NCBI RefSeq assembly: GCF_023008545.1
Contig: NZ_CP095397.1
Span: 1,240,001 to 1,304,000, forward strand
Reading direction: 5' to 3'
From: Natribaculum luteum
Lineage (GTDB): Archaea; Halobacteriota; Halobacteria; Halobacteriales; Natrialbaceae
Length of the DNA: 64,000 nucleotides
Within the stretch, counting starts at the first letter, position 1. Each line of letters begins with the position of its first letter. A program made the translations under genes and the position numbers. Below are positions 26,970 through 34,531 of the stretch, piece after piece. The notes beneath the pieces were generated by a model. That model ran no database searches, was not told the DNA's origin, and worked only from the letters and a program-made list of their open reading frames with translations.

Positions 26970-27596
26970 TCAGTGCTCTTCGAGCCAGCGTTCGATCTCG
27001 TCGGCCATTGCCCCACGGCGGTGGATCTCGTCGCTCGAGACGTCGACGACGGTGCTCTCGGGGACGGCCGCCTGCTCACCCAGTTGTGGCTGTCGGGGCA
27101 ACGCGGGCAGGTCGTCGACGTCCTCGACGACGACGGCCGCCCGTTCGACGATCTCGGGGTCGAGGTCGTCGACGGTTCGCGCGCTCTCCCGGCCGCTCAC
27201 GTTCGCGCTCGTGGCCGTGACCGGCGTTCCGGCCCGCTCGAGTAGCATGAGCGCGAGCTGGTGGTCCGGGACCCGGACGCCGACCCGGTCGCGGCCGGCG
27301 GTGAGCGCGGACGGGACGGCGTCGCGACGACGACAGAGCACCGTGACGGGGCCGGGGAGGAACGTCGCCATGAACTGCCGTTCGCGGTCGGTCGCACGGA
27401 CGTACTCGAGTGCCGCCGGGACCGACGGCACTGCGAACGAAATCGGCTTCGAGCGGTCCCGTCCTTTCGCGTCGAAGACGCGTTCGACTGCGTCGGGGTT
27501 CGTGGCGTCGGCGCCGAGTCCGTAGACGGTCTCCGTGGGGTAGACGACCAGTTCGCCGGCCCGGATCGCGTCCGCCGCACGCGCGAGTGTTTCCAT
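26970..27596 (-). CDS. Sua5/YciO/YrdC family threonylcarbamoyl-AMP synthase
   Basis: A 208-residue single-domain protein that makes threonylcarbamoyl-AMP from Thr, bicarbonate and ATP for the t6A37 modification of tRNA. Present are VVYPTETVYGLGADA, KGRDRSKPISFAV, LPGPVTVL and TATSANVSG. It lacks the C-terminal Sua5 domain, as in YrdC forms. I start at the second ATG (METLARAADAIRAGE). It converges on the Cas4-like gene. Confidence 0.92.
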   Translation of the reverse strand: METLARAADAIRAGELVVYPTETVYGLGADATNPDAVERVFDAKGRDRSKPISFAVPSVPAALEYVRATDRERQFMATFLPGPVTVLCRRRDAVPSALTAGRDRVGVRVPDHQLALMLLERAGTPVTATSANVSGRESARTVDDLDPEIVERAAVVVEDVDDLPALPRQPQLGEQAAVPESTVVDVSSDEIHRRGAMADEIERWLEEH

Positions 27597-27657
27597 CAGT
27601 CGCAAGTCGGGCGGTGGCGGGCAAAAACGTACCGCGTCTCGAGTCTGGAGACGACGA

Positions 27658-28164
27658 TCAGGCCGACTCGAGCGTGGCCTCGATCTCGTCGTACGCGAGG
27701 AACTCGGGCCACTCGGTGGTCACCCAGGCGTCTTCGACGACGCGGTCCTCGTCGACGACGAAGATCGCGAGGCGAGGTTCGCTCACGCCGGTCATGTCGT
27801 CCAGGTCGTGGGCGATGCCGTACGCGTCGGCGACCTCGTTGGTCGGATCGGCGAAGAGCGCGAACGGGAGGTCGCGGTCGTCGATGAACCGGGAGTGGAC
27901 GTACGGCGTCGAGATCGTGACGCCGACGACGGTCGCGTCGTACTCGTCCCAGCCGCGATCGCGTAGTTCGTCCCAGGTGTACTGTGCGAGAAACGTGCCG
28001 TCCATCGGCGTGAACACGAGGACGACGCGACCGTCGGCGGTGAGCTCCGAGAGCGAGCGATCCTCCCAGAACTCGTCGGTGACCAGCGGCCGGGTGAAGT
28101 CGGGAACCTCGTCGCCGGGTTCGGGGTGGTCCGCCGGGCCGAGGTCGACGACGTCGAACTCCAT
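27658..28164 (-). CDS. Peroxiredoxin-fold protein lacking every cysteine
   Basis: A 168-residue AhpC/TSA-type thioredoxin-fold protein (DEVPDFTRPLVTD, LVFTPMDGTFLAQYTWDELRDRGW, ADPTNEVADAYGI, PRLAIFVVDED). In active enzymes the motif is PxxxTxxC; here it reads P53-MDG-T57-FL-A60, so the peroxidatic cysteine is Ala, and the protein has no Cys at all. It cannot be a normal peroxidase. Its start codon overlaps the stop of the glutaredoxin gene (ATGA), so the two proteins are made together. A scaffold, chaperone or sensor role is possible. Confidence 0.85.
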   Translation of the reverse strand: MEFDVVDLGPADHPEPGDEVPDFTRPLVTDEFWEDRSLSELTADGRVVLVFTPMDGTFLAQYTWDELRDRGWDEYDATVVGVTISTPYVHSRFIDDRDLPFALFADPTNEVADAYGIAHDLDDMTGVSEPRLAIFVVDEDRVVEDAWVTTEWPEFLAYDEIEATLESA

Positions 28165-28472
28165 CAGTGCTCACCTCCGTCCGCGGCGGCGACGTCGGCG
28201 TCCGACGTGATCTCGTCTCCGTAGGTTGCCTCCAGGTACTCGGCGATGTTCGCGCTCTCGGCCATCGTGGCGCCGGTCCGGTCGTCGACGACGACGGGGA
28301 CAGTTCGGACACCGGCGACGCGTTTGACGACGTTCCGTCGCGAGTGCAACGGTTCGACGAATCGCGACCGGTAGGAGAGGTCGTACTCCTCGAGCAGGCG
28401 GGCGACGCGTTCGCAAAACGGACAGCCCTGCAGTCGGTAGAACGTGATCTGCGGGTCGGTCGTCTCGCTCAT
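28164..28472 (-). CDS. Glutaredoxin-like protein
   Basis: A 102-residue thioredoxin-fold protein with the active site LQGCPFCERVARLLEE near residue 17, the cis-Pro strand RTVPVVVDD, and GATMAESANIAEYLEATYG, which matches glutaredoxin or GST N-terminal domains. Haloarchaea use gamma-glutamylcysteine rather than glutathione, so the reductant is probably that thiol. It is the first gene of a coupled pair with the cysteine-less peroxiredoxin-fold protein. The start at 28472 gives the standard N-terminus. Confidence 0.9.
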   Translation of the reverse strand: MSETTDPQITFYRLQGCPFCERVARLLEEYDLSYRSRFVEPLHSRRNVVKRVAGVRTVPVVVDDRTGATMAESANIAEYLEATYGDEITSDADVAAADGGEH

Positions 28473-28576
28473 ACACGTTCGTTCGAAAAGCGGCCGGGTA
28501 AACGTGTCGTCGGCGGCATCTGGAGCACGAAAAGCGGAAAACGTTAATCGGCAGGGTGACAAACGTCGGGCAGTCA

Positions 28577-29947
28577 ATGCTGCAGTCTCCGCTCCTCGAG
28601 GCGATGTTAGCCGCGTACGAGGTCCCCACAACGGGATTCGAGGTCACCCAGTCGACGGTGACGATCGCGGGAGTGATAGCGGTGGCCGTGTTGATCGCGC
28701 TCTCGGCGTTTTTCTCTTCGTCCGAGATCGCGATGTTCTCGCTGCCGAAACACCGTATCGAGGGGATGGTCGAGGAAGGCGTCGCGGGCGCAAAGCGGGT
28801 CAAAGCGCTCAACGACGATCCCCACCGTCTGCTGGTGACGATCCTGGTTGGGAACAACCTCGTCAACATCGCGATGTCGTCGATCGCGACGGCACTGCTG
28901 AGTATCTACTTCGGCGGACTGCTCGGGGTCGTCCTGGCGACGTTCGGCATCACGGCCGTCGTCTTGCTGTTCGGCGAGAGCGCCCCCAAGTCCTACGCCG
29001 TCGAGAACACCGAGTCGTGGGCGTTACGGGTCGCCAGGCCGCTGAAGGCGACGGAGTATCTCCTCTATCCGCTCATCGCGCTGTTCGATTACCTCACCAG
29101 GCAGGTCAACCGGCTCACCGGCTCGACGAGCGCGATCGAGACGCCGTACGTCACCCGCGACGAGATCCAGGACATGATCGAGACGGGCGAGCGCGAGGGC
29201 GTCCTCGAGGAAGAAGAACACGAGATGCTCCAGCGCATCTTCCGGTTCAACAACAGCATCGTCAAGGAGGTGATGACGCCGCGACTGGACATGACGGCGG
29301 TGCCGAAAGACGCCACCATCGACGAGGCGATCGAGACCTGTATCCAGAGCGGCCACGCCCGGATCCCCGTCTACGAGGGCAGCCTCGACAACGTCCAGGG
29401 GGTCGTCCACATTCGCGACCTCGTGCGCGATCTCAACTACGGCGAGACCCAGAACCTCGAACTCGAGGACCTCATCCAGCCGACGCTGCACGTCCCCGAG
29501 TCGAAAAACGTCGACGAGTTGCTCAGCGAGATGCGGGAAAACCGGATGCACATGGTGATCGTCATCGACGAATTCGGCACCACCGAGGGGCTGGTGACGA
29601 TGGAAGACATGATCGAGGAGATCGTCGGCGAGATCCTGGAGGGCGGCGAGGAAGAGCCCATCGAGGAGATCGACGAGGACACCGTCATCGTCCGCGGCGA
29701 GGTCAACATCGAGGACGTCAACGAGGCCCTCGAGATCGACCTCCCCGAAGGCGAGGAGTTCGAGACGATCGCCGGCTTCATCTTCAACCGCGCGGGTCGG
29801 CTCGTCGAAGAGGGCGAGGAGATCACCTACGACGGCGTCCGCATCACCGTCGAGGAAGTCGAGAACACCCGGATCATGCGCGCACGGTTGACGAAACTCG
29901 AGGAACAGACGGTGACCGGAAACGGCGACGACGCCGGCGAAGAGTAA
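28577..29947 (+). CDS. CNNM/CorC-type membrane protein with paired CBS domains
   Basis: A 456-residue protein (a GTG start at 28556 would add 7). The N-terminal DUF21 membrane domain has hydrophobic segments near residues 20-45, 85-105 and 108-130, with SAFFSSSEIAMFSLPKHRIE and VGNNLVNIAMSS. Next come the CBS pair (IFRFNNSIVKEVMTPRLDM, HARIPVYEGSLDNVQGVVHIRDL, MHMVIVIDEFGTTEGLVTMEDMIEEIVGEI) and a C-terminal CorC_HlyC domain. Relatives export magnesium or resist cobalt. It stands alone. Confidence 0.92.
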   Translation: MLQSPLLEAMLAAYEVPTTGFEVTQSTVTIAGVIAVAVLIALSAFFSSSEIAMFSLPKHRIEGMVEEGVAGAKRVKALNDDPHRLLVTILVGNNLVNIAMSSIATALLSIYFGGLLGVVLATFGITAVVLLFGESAPKSYAVENTESWALRVARPLKATEYLLYPLIALFDYLTRQVNRLTGSTSAIETPYVTRDEIQDMIETGEREGVLEEEEHEMLQRIFRFNNSIVKEVMTPRLDMTAVPKDATIDEAIETCIQSGHARIPVYEGSLDNVQGVVHIRDLVRDLNYGETQNLELEDLIQPTLHVPESKNVDELLSEMRENRMHMVIVIDEFGTTEGLVTMEDMIEEIVGEILEGGEEEPIEEIDEDTVIVRGEVNIEDVNEALEIDLPEGEEFETIAGFIFNRAGRLVEEGEEITYDGVRITVEEVENTRIMRARLTKLEEQTVTGNGDDAGEE

Positions 29948-30601
29948 TTATCGCTCGGCGACGAGCGCCTGTAGTTCGCGAGCGACCGCAGCAGGAACGA
30001 CGAGGCGTCGCGGCCCTGGTACGTACGTGCCGTCGGGCTGGGCGTACTCGAGCGTGAGCAACGCCGTGTCGCCGACGCTTCGGACGGAGACGTCGTCGAC
30101 GAGTTCGAGGTCGACGACTTCCTCGGGGTCGTAGAGACGGAGCCGTCGCTGCTCGCAGTCGAGTTCGCCGACCGACTCGAGGGCGGTCGCGAGGACGATC
30201 GCGACGAACGCGAACGGAATCGTCAGTGCCGCCAGACCGTGACCGAGACCACCGCCGACGCCGCGAGCGAGGACGAGGATGACCACTGCCATCACGATCG
30301 CACCGATCGTCGAATCCCGGACGCGATCGAGTCCACCGCCGGCGTTCGAGAACGGAAGCCGTCGGCGCAGAAACTCGAGGCGGCCCGTGGTTCGGCTGAC
30401 GGCCGCGACGGCGACGATCGCGACCGCGACGAGCGTGGCCACGACGACGGATTCGGTCTGTCCGAGCAGCAAGAACAGCCGCGCGGCGACGATGAGGACG
30501 ATCGCAGCGAGGAAGGTACCGGTTCCGAGCGCCCACAGCACGCGAACGGTCCGGGAGTTCGAGGCGTCACGTCGCCACTGAACCGTTCGGGAGTTTCCCA
30601 T
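29948..30601 (-). CDS. Membrane protein of unknown function with a PH-like C-terminal domain
   Basis: A 217-residue protein with about four hydrophobic segments (near residues 20-43, 48-66, 95-112 and 115-135), followed by a beta-rich tail (RLRLYDPEEVVDLELVDDVSVRSVGDTALLTLEY) that recalls bacterial PH-type domains. I start at the ATG at 30601 rather than five codons earlier. The stop directly abuts that of the convergent CNNM gene. No function can be assigned. Confidence 0.75.
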   Translation of the reverse strand: MGNSRTVQWRRDASNSRTVRVLWALGTGTFLAAIVLIVAARLFLLLGQTESVVVATLVAVAIVAVAAVSRTTGRLEFLRRRLPFSNAGGGLDRVRDSTIGAIVMAVVILVLARGVGGGLGHGLAALTIPFAFVAIVLATALESVGELDCEQRRLRLYDPEEVVDLELVDDVSVRSVGDTALLTLEYAQPDGTYVPGPRRLVVPAAVARELQALVAER

Positions 30602-30655
30602 GGGGCAACCTGGCATTCCACCGGGTAAAGTCGGTTCGGTCTCGTCGGCCGACGG

Positions 30656-31846
30656 TCAGAACAGCAGAGCGTCGACGACCGTATAGCCCGCGTAGCCGAC
30701 GCCGAGCGCGATCGCGAGCGAGAGGACCCACGCGAGGACGGTGTAGCCCATCTTGCGGACGCTGACGCCGCCGCCGTCATCCGACGCGGCGTACCCGCTA
30801 CCGATGATCGCGCTGACGATGATCTCGTTGAACGAGACGGGGATGCCATAGAGGACGGCGGTCTGGGCGATCGCGAAAGAGGGGATGAGCGCGGCGATCG
30901 ATCGGCGCGGGCCGAGCGAGGAGTAGTCCTGTGCGATCGCCTTGATCATCCGCGGTGCGCCGGTCCACGAGCCGGCGAGCAGTCCGAACCCGCCGCCGAC
31001 GAGCAGGGCGAAAAGCGGCAACTCGAGGTCGGTCGACAGCGGGATCAGCGGGCCGATCGCCAGGCCGACCTGACTCCCGCCGGCCGAGAAAGCGACCAGC
31101 GCCCCGAGGACGAGCAGGAAGTGTCGCTCCCCGGCCTCGACGTCCCGCCGGAGGTCGACCGCGAGGACGAGCGCCCAGAGCGCCGCCACGAGCGCCGTCA
31201 CGGCGATCACGCCGACCGTCCGCGAGCCTGGAAGCGCGTCGCTCGCCGCGACTGCGATCGACGCACCACTTCCCTCGGGACCGAGCACGGCGAACTCGAC
31301 GTTCGCGACGAGCACGCCGACGATCGCGGCGAATGCGAGAATCAGGTACCGTTCCGGGACGGGTTCGATTCGCAGGAGGCGGGCGATCGAATAGGCGATC
31401 CCACCACCGACAAAGGGCGTCAGCACCCAGAGGGCGGCGATTTCCTGGTACTTCGCCCACGCGGGATCGCCACCCATCGCCAGCCCGACGCCGATCACGG
31501 CACCCGTGACGGTAAACGCCGTCGCGATCGGATACCCCGCGAAGACGCCGGTCGCAACCAGGATCGCGGCGATCGTCAGCCCGAGCGTGGCGGCGACAGG
31601 CGACAGCGTCACGCCACCGATCAGTTCCTGTCCGACCGCCTCGGAGACGTTTGCCCCCTGCATGACCGCGCCCGCAAAGCCGAGGATGCCGACGAAGAAC
31701 CCGGCCCGCATCACCGAAATCGCGTTCGCGCCGACTGCGGGAGCGAACGGCGTCGATCCGCTCGAGCCGGCCCCGATCGACCAGGCCATAAAGAGACTCG
31801 CTACCGCGGCAACGGCGAACGTTCCAAACGTCGCGACGTCGACCAT
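30656..31846 (-). CDS. PiT-family inorganic phosphate transporter
   Basis: A 396-residue integral membrane protein with ten or more hydrophobic segments. The duplicated PiT signatures are WSIGAGSSGSTPFAPAVGANAIS near the N-terminus and FSAGGSQVGLAIGPL in the second half. PiT carriers take up phosphate, or sulfate in some homologues, with cations. It is a distant paralogue of the tandem pair at 57783-60215. The start at 31846 places the first helix at once. Confidence 0.9.
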   Translation of the reverse strand: MVDVATFGTFAVAAVASLFMAWSIGAGSSGSTPFAPAVGANAISVMRAGFFVGILGFAGAVMQGANVSEAVGQELIGGVTLSPVAATLGLTIAAILVATGVFAGYPIATAFTVTGAVIGVGLAMGGDPAWAKYQEIAALWVLTPFVGGGIAYSIARLLRIEPVPERYLILAFAAIVGVLVANVEFAVLGPEGSGASIAVAASDALPGSRTVGVIAVTALVAALWALVLAVDLRRDVEAGERHFLLVLGALVAFSAGGSQVGLAIGPLIPLSTDLELPLFALLVGGGFGLLAGSWTGAPRMIKAIAQDYSSLGPRRSIAALIPSFAIAQTAVLYGIPVSFNEIIVSAIIGSGYAASDDGGGVSVRKMGYTVLAWVLSLAIALGVGYAGYTVVDALLF

Positions 31847-31909
31847 CTACGAGTGGCTACTTGCGGCCCCTACAAGTGTGTGCCGGCCTACCGTCGCGAT
31901 CGACGACCG

Positions 31910-32629
31910 TCATCCGTTCCGCGTCGACTTCGAGTTGTCCTCGGCTTCTGGCGGAGGTTCGGCACCCTCGATCGCTTCGGCTGCCTCTGTGTCTTTCTCG
32001 ACTTCGATGTGCCAGCGGTCGACCTCGTCTTCGTACTCGGCGAGTGTGTCCGAGACCTCGTCTTTGAGGTCGTCGTCGTTGACGTTTACCTCGAAGACGA
32101 ACTCCTCGCCGTTCCCCCGGCTGGACTGCTGGATGTTGGCGCTGACGAGGTCGTTGTCGAAGTAGTACGGTGCCAGTTGCGTCATCACGCGCTGGTAGAC
32201 CGTGTCCTCGACGCGCCGCAGCGCCTTGCGACCGGCCGAGTCCGCAGCGCGTGCGACGTAGTCGATCGACTCCGACCACTTGCCGACGGCACCTTCGGCG
32301 TCGTCCTCCTCGAGAGCCTCGTAGGACTCCGAGAGCTTCTCGCCTGCGGTCTTGATGTCCTCGTCCGGATCTTTGCCGGCCTTCTCGCCTTTGCCTTCCT
32401 CGACGCTGGCTTGCTCGGCCGTCTTCTCGCTTACGTCGGCATCGAGCGTTTCGTGGGACTTGGGACGCCACTCCTCCCACTCCTCGAACGCACGGGCAAA
32501 CCGGGCGTCGTAGGCCGCATCTGGGTCGTCGACGCCACTGTCTCGAAGCGCGCGCGTGATCCGCTCGCCGTGCTCGACGACGTCGCCCCAGTCACCGCGA
32601 ACCCTGAATCCCGAGATGCTCTCTTCCAT
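31910..32629 (-). CDS. Conserved haloarchaeal protein, probably DUF5828 family
   Basis: A 239-residue, highly charged soluble protein starting MEESISGFRVRGDWGDVVEHG. A Lys/Glu/Asp-rich middle (about 65-105) is probably flexible. A second conserved-looking block (YQRVMTQLAPYYFDNDLVSANIQQSSRG) is followed by an alternating strand segment (EFVFEVNVNDDDLKDEVSD). It resembles the haloarchaeal family I recall as DUF5828, function unknown. The upstream in-frame extension is Arg-rich and rejected. Confidence 0.78.
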   Translation of the reverse strand: MEESISGFRVRGDWGDVVEHGERITRALRDSGVDDPDAAYDARFARAFEEWEEWRPKSHETLDADVSEKTAEQASVEEGKGEKAGKDPDEDIKTAGEKLSESYEALEEDDAEGAVGKWSESIDYVARAADSAGRKALRRVEDTVYQRVMTQLAPYYFDNDLVSANIQQSSRGNGEEFVFEVNVNDDDLKDEVSDTLAEYEDEVDRWHIEVEKDTEAAEAIEGAEPPPEAEDNSKSTRNG

Positions 32630-32700
32630 TCGGCTGGTCGGGTGGTATGCGGTCGGCCGGTATAAACTTCTCCGACGACCCAAAAATGAGGGATACCGTT

Positions 32701-33315
32701 TCAGTAGAACTGCTGGCCGGAGCCTTGCATCTGCTGGCCGCCCATCGACTGCATCCCCTGCGTACGCTGCCCGCCAGTCGGCTGTGTCTCCTGCCCGACG
32801 GTCTGTAACACCGTCTCGCAGGAGTCGATCGCGCGGTCGATCGCCGAGATCGTCTCGGTGATATGTGGGTGCTGTTGCTCGTGTTGCTCGAGTTCGGGCA
32901 AGCCCTCGATCGCGGTGCGGACGAACAGGTCCGCGAGTTCGGGACCGAACGGCGAATCGCGCGCGATAAATCGCTCGTTGATCTCGGCCAGTTCGGAGAC
33001 GTCGTGACAGACCCGGGCGCAATCGGCGAGCTGTGGCCCCGCCGTGGCGCACTCTCTTGCACACCACTCGGCGACGTGGGCCACGTGGTTCAGGTCCTCG
33101 AGGGCGATGCGAAGTTCGTTCGAGAGGTGGTCTTCGAACTGTGCGGTGGGCTGTCGACCGGCCATTCGCTGGCCGAACTGTTGACCGCCCATCTGCTGGC
33201 CCTGTCCATATTGCTGTGTCGACTGGCCCATCGACCCGCGCCGCGTCGGCTGCTGACCGTATTCACGCTCCATCGGCTGCTGCTGAGTTGGCTGATGCTG
33301 GTGCTGTTGACTCAT
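32701..33315 (-). CDS. Four-helix, cysteine-containing protein with Gln-rich tails
   Basis: A 204-residue protein. Residues 1-55 and 170-204 are Gln/Gly/Met-rich low-complexity tails (HQHQPTQQQP at one end, GGQQMQGSGQQF at the other). Between them is a helical bundle with WCARECATAGPQLADCARVCHDVSELAEINERFIARDS and a late Cys in AIDSCETVLQTVG. The spacing resembles DUF326/Csp four-helix copper-storage proteins, which line a bundle with Cys. Fewer Cys are present here than in Csp1, so metal storage is only a suggestion. The sticky tails may drive assembly. Confidence 0.78.
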   Translation of the reverse strand: MSQQHQHQPTQQQPMEREYGQQPTRRGSMGQSTQQYGQGQQMGGQQFGQRMAGRQPTAQFEDHLSNELRIALEDLNHVAHVAEWCARECATAGPQLADCARVCHDVSELAEINERFIARDSPFGPELADLFVRTAIEGLPELEQHEQQHPHITETISAIDRAIDSCETVLQTVGQETQPTGGQRTQGMQSMGGQQMQGSGQQFY

Positions 33316-33490
33316 TACGATCACTGCCCGTTGGATGGGGCGACGGGAGCTACGGTGATCGGTCGAATAAAGCGGCACAACCGTTACGACGATTTCGAAC
33401 GACGAATTCCGACGTTGTCGCCACAGCCGTCGGCCGTTGCCCGAGGCGGAAGCGATGTCGCTCCGAGGGCTCGAGGACGAAAACGACCGA

Positions 33491-33709
33491 TTACCGGCCG
33501 TAGACGAGCGAGAAGACGGTCTCGTCGAGCCGGCGCTTGAGCCGTCCCAGCCAGACGGCGACGAACGCGGTCCGGCGCATCGTCTCGTCGCGAAGTTCGA
33601 TCCGCTCGCCGTCGAAGGGGTTTCGGCCCCCCTCGTCGTCGCCTTCGTCGACAGCGTCGACGACGGTCGTAACGCTGCACCGGCCGCAGGCTTCTGTTCT
33701 ATCCGCCAT
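33491..33709 (-). CDS. Small haloarchaeal protein with an N-terminal CxxC
   Basis: A 72-residue protein (ATG at 33709; two codons longer if it starts at 33715) beginning MADRTEACGRCSVTTVVDAV and ending in a hydrophobic/basic helix (TMRRTAFVAVWLGRLKRRLDETVF). The CxxC and amphipathic tail suggest a small metal- or membrane-associated protein. Its TATA-like element is AT-rich 33755-33770. It is divergent from the micro-protein at 33790. Function unknown. Confidence 0.6.
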   Translation of the reverse strand: MADRTEACGRCSVTTVVDAVDEGDDEGGRNPFDGERIELRDETMRRTAFVAVWLGRLKRRLDETVFSLVYGR

Positions 33710-33789
33710 GATCATTCCTACGGGTTCGATCGGAAAGAAGGTTCGGGCTCGACAGTGGATATAAATCGATCCAGTCGCTGAGTACGGAC

Positions 33790-33912
33790 ATGAACGACGA
33801 CACGAGTGATCCGGTGACAGTCGACTCGACGCACGAGCACGAGTGTCAGACGTGCCCGCCGTCGCTCGAGGAAGCGACGCAACTCGAGGGACGGACCGAC
33901 CGCAGCTCATGA
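33790..33912 (+). CDS. 40-residue micro-protein with a CxxC motif
   Basis: ATG at 33790 opens a frame of 40 codons. It starts MNDDTSDPVTVDSTHEHECQ, continues TCPPSLEEATQLEGRTDRSS, and ends in a TGA that overlaps the ATG of the next gene (ATGA). A CQTC pair follows two His residues (HEHECQTC), as in small zinc-binding proteins. The acidic composition, the overlap and a TATA-like TATAAATC at 33761-33768 support a real leaderless gene coupled to the downstream one. It is below the size limit of most gene finders. Confidence 0.55.
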   Translation: MNDDTSDPVTVDSTHEHECQTCPPSLEEATQLEGRTDRSS

Positions 33913-34526
33913 GCGACTCGACGCCGGCATCCGACCGCGACCCGGACGACGAACGCGGACAGCTCGATCTGCCCGAGTGGGACGACGAGTACATAGAGCG
34001 GGTCTGTGGCCGCCTCGTTCACAACTACGACCTCGAGAAGGATCGGAAGGTCGGGGGGGAGCGATTTACGATGTACGGACGGATGGAACTGCACAGCCAG
34101 AAACACGTCCTGCATCCGGCGCTGTCCTTTGGCCATCACGAGACACACGAGCACCTGTTCGTCACGCGCACGGATCGCGTCGACGACGCGACGCTCGATC
34201 GGCTCGTCGACCTCGGCCACGAGCTCGCCGACGAGTGGATCGACCCGGACGAGGAGCACTTCAGCACGGACTTTACGTTCGTCGTGATCGCGCCGACGAT
34301 TCCCGACGAGGTCGCCGAGCGCGTCGAGTCGTTCCGCGATCGGAGCATGCTGAAGTACGGCTTCCACGGTCACTACGAGATCAACCTCGTCGTCGTCGCA
34401 CCCGAGACCGAAGAACTCGCCGCGAGCGAGGAAGCGACCGTCGGGGCGGCGTTTCGACTCTGGGAGCCGATAGAATCGGAAAAACCGGGCGTCCTCCGAT
34501 CGATCGCCCGGCGGTTACAGCGGTAG
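33909..34526 (+). CDS. Conserved haloarchaeal hypothetical protein
   Basis: A 205-residue acidic protein with a disordered first 20 residues, then HNYDLEKDRKVGGERFTMYGRMELHSQKHVLHPALSFGHHETHEHLF, very rich in His, and a repeated strand pattern (FSTDFTFVVIAPTIPDEV, then HYEINLVVVAPETEEL). The His cluster could bind a metal, but I recognise no family. The start overlaps the micro-protein stop. It converges on cstA with a 5-bp gap. Confidence 0.75.
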   Translation: MSDSTPASDRDPDDERGQLDLPEWDDEYIERVCGRLVHNYDLEKDRKVGGERFTMYGRMELHSQKHVLHPALSFGHHETHEHLFVTRTDRVDDATLDRLVDLGHELADEWIDPDEEHFSTDFTFVVIAPTIPDEVAERVESFRDRSMLKYGFHGHYEINLVVVAPETEELAASEEATVGAAFRLWEPIESEKPGVLRSIARRLQR

Positions 34527-34531
34527 CGTCG

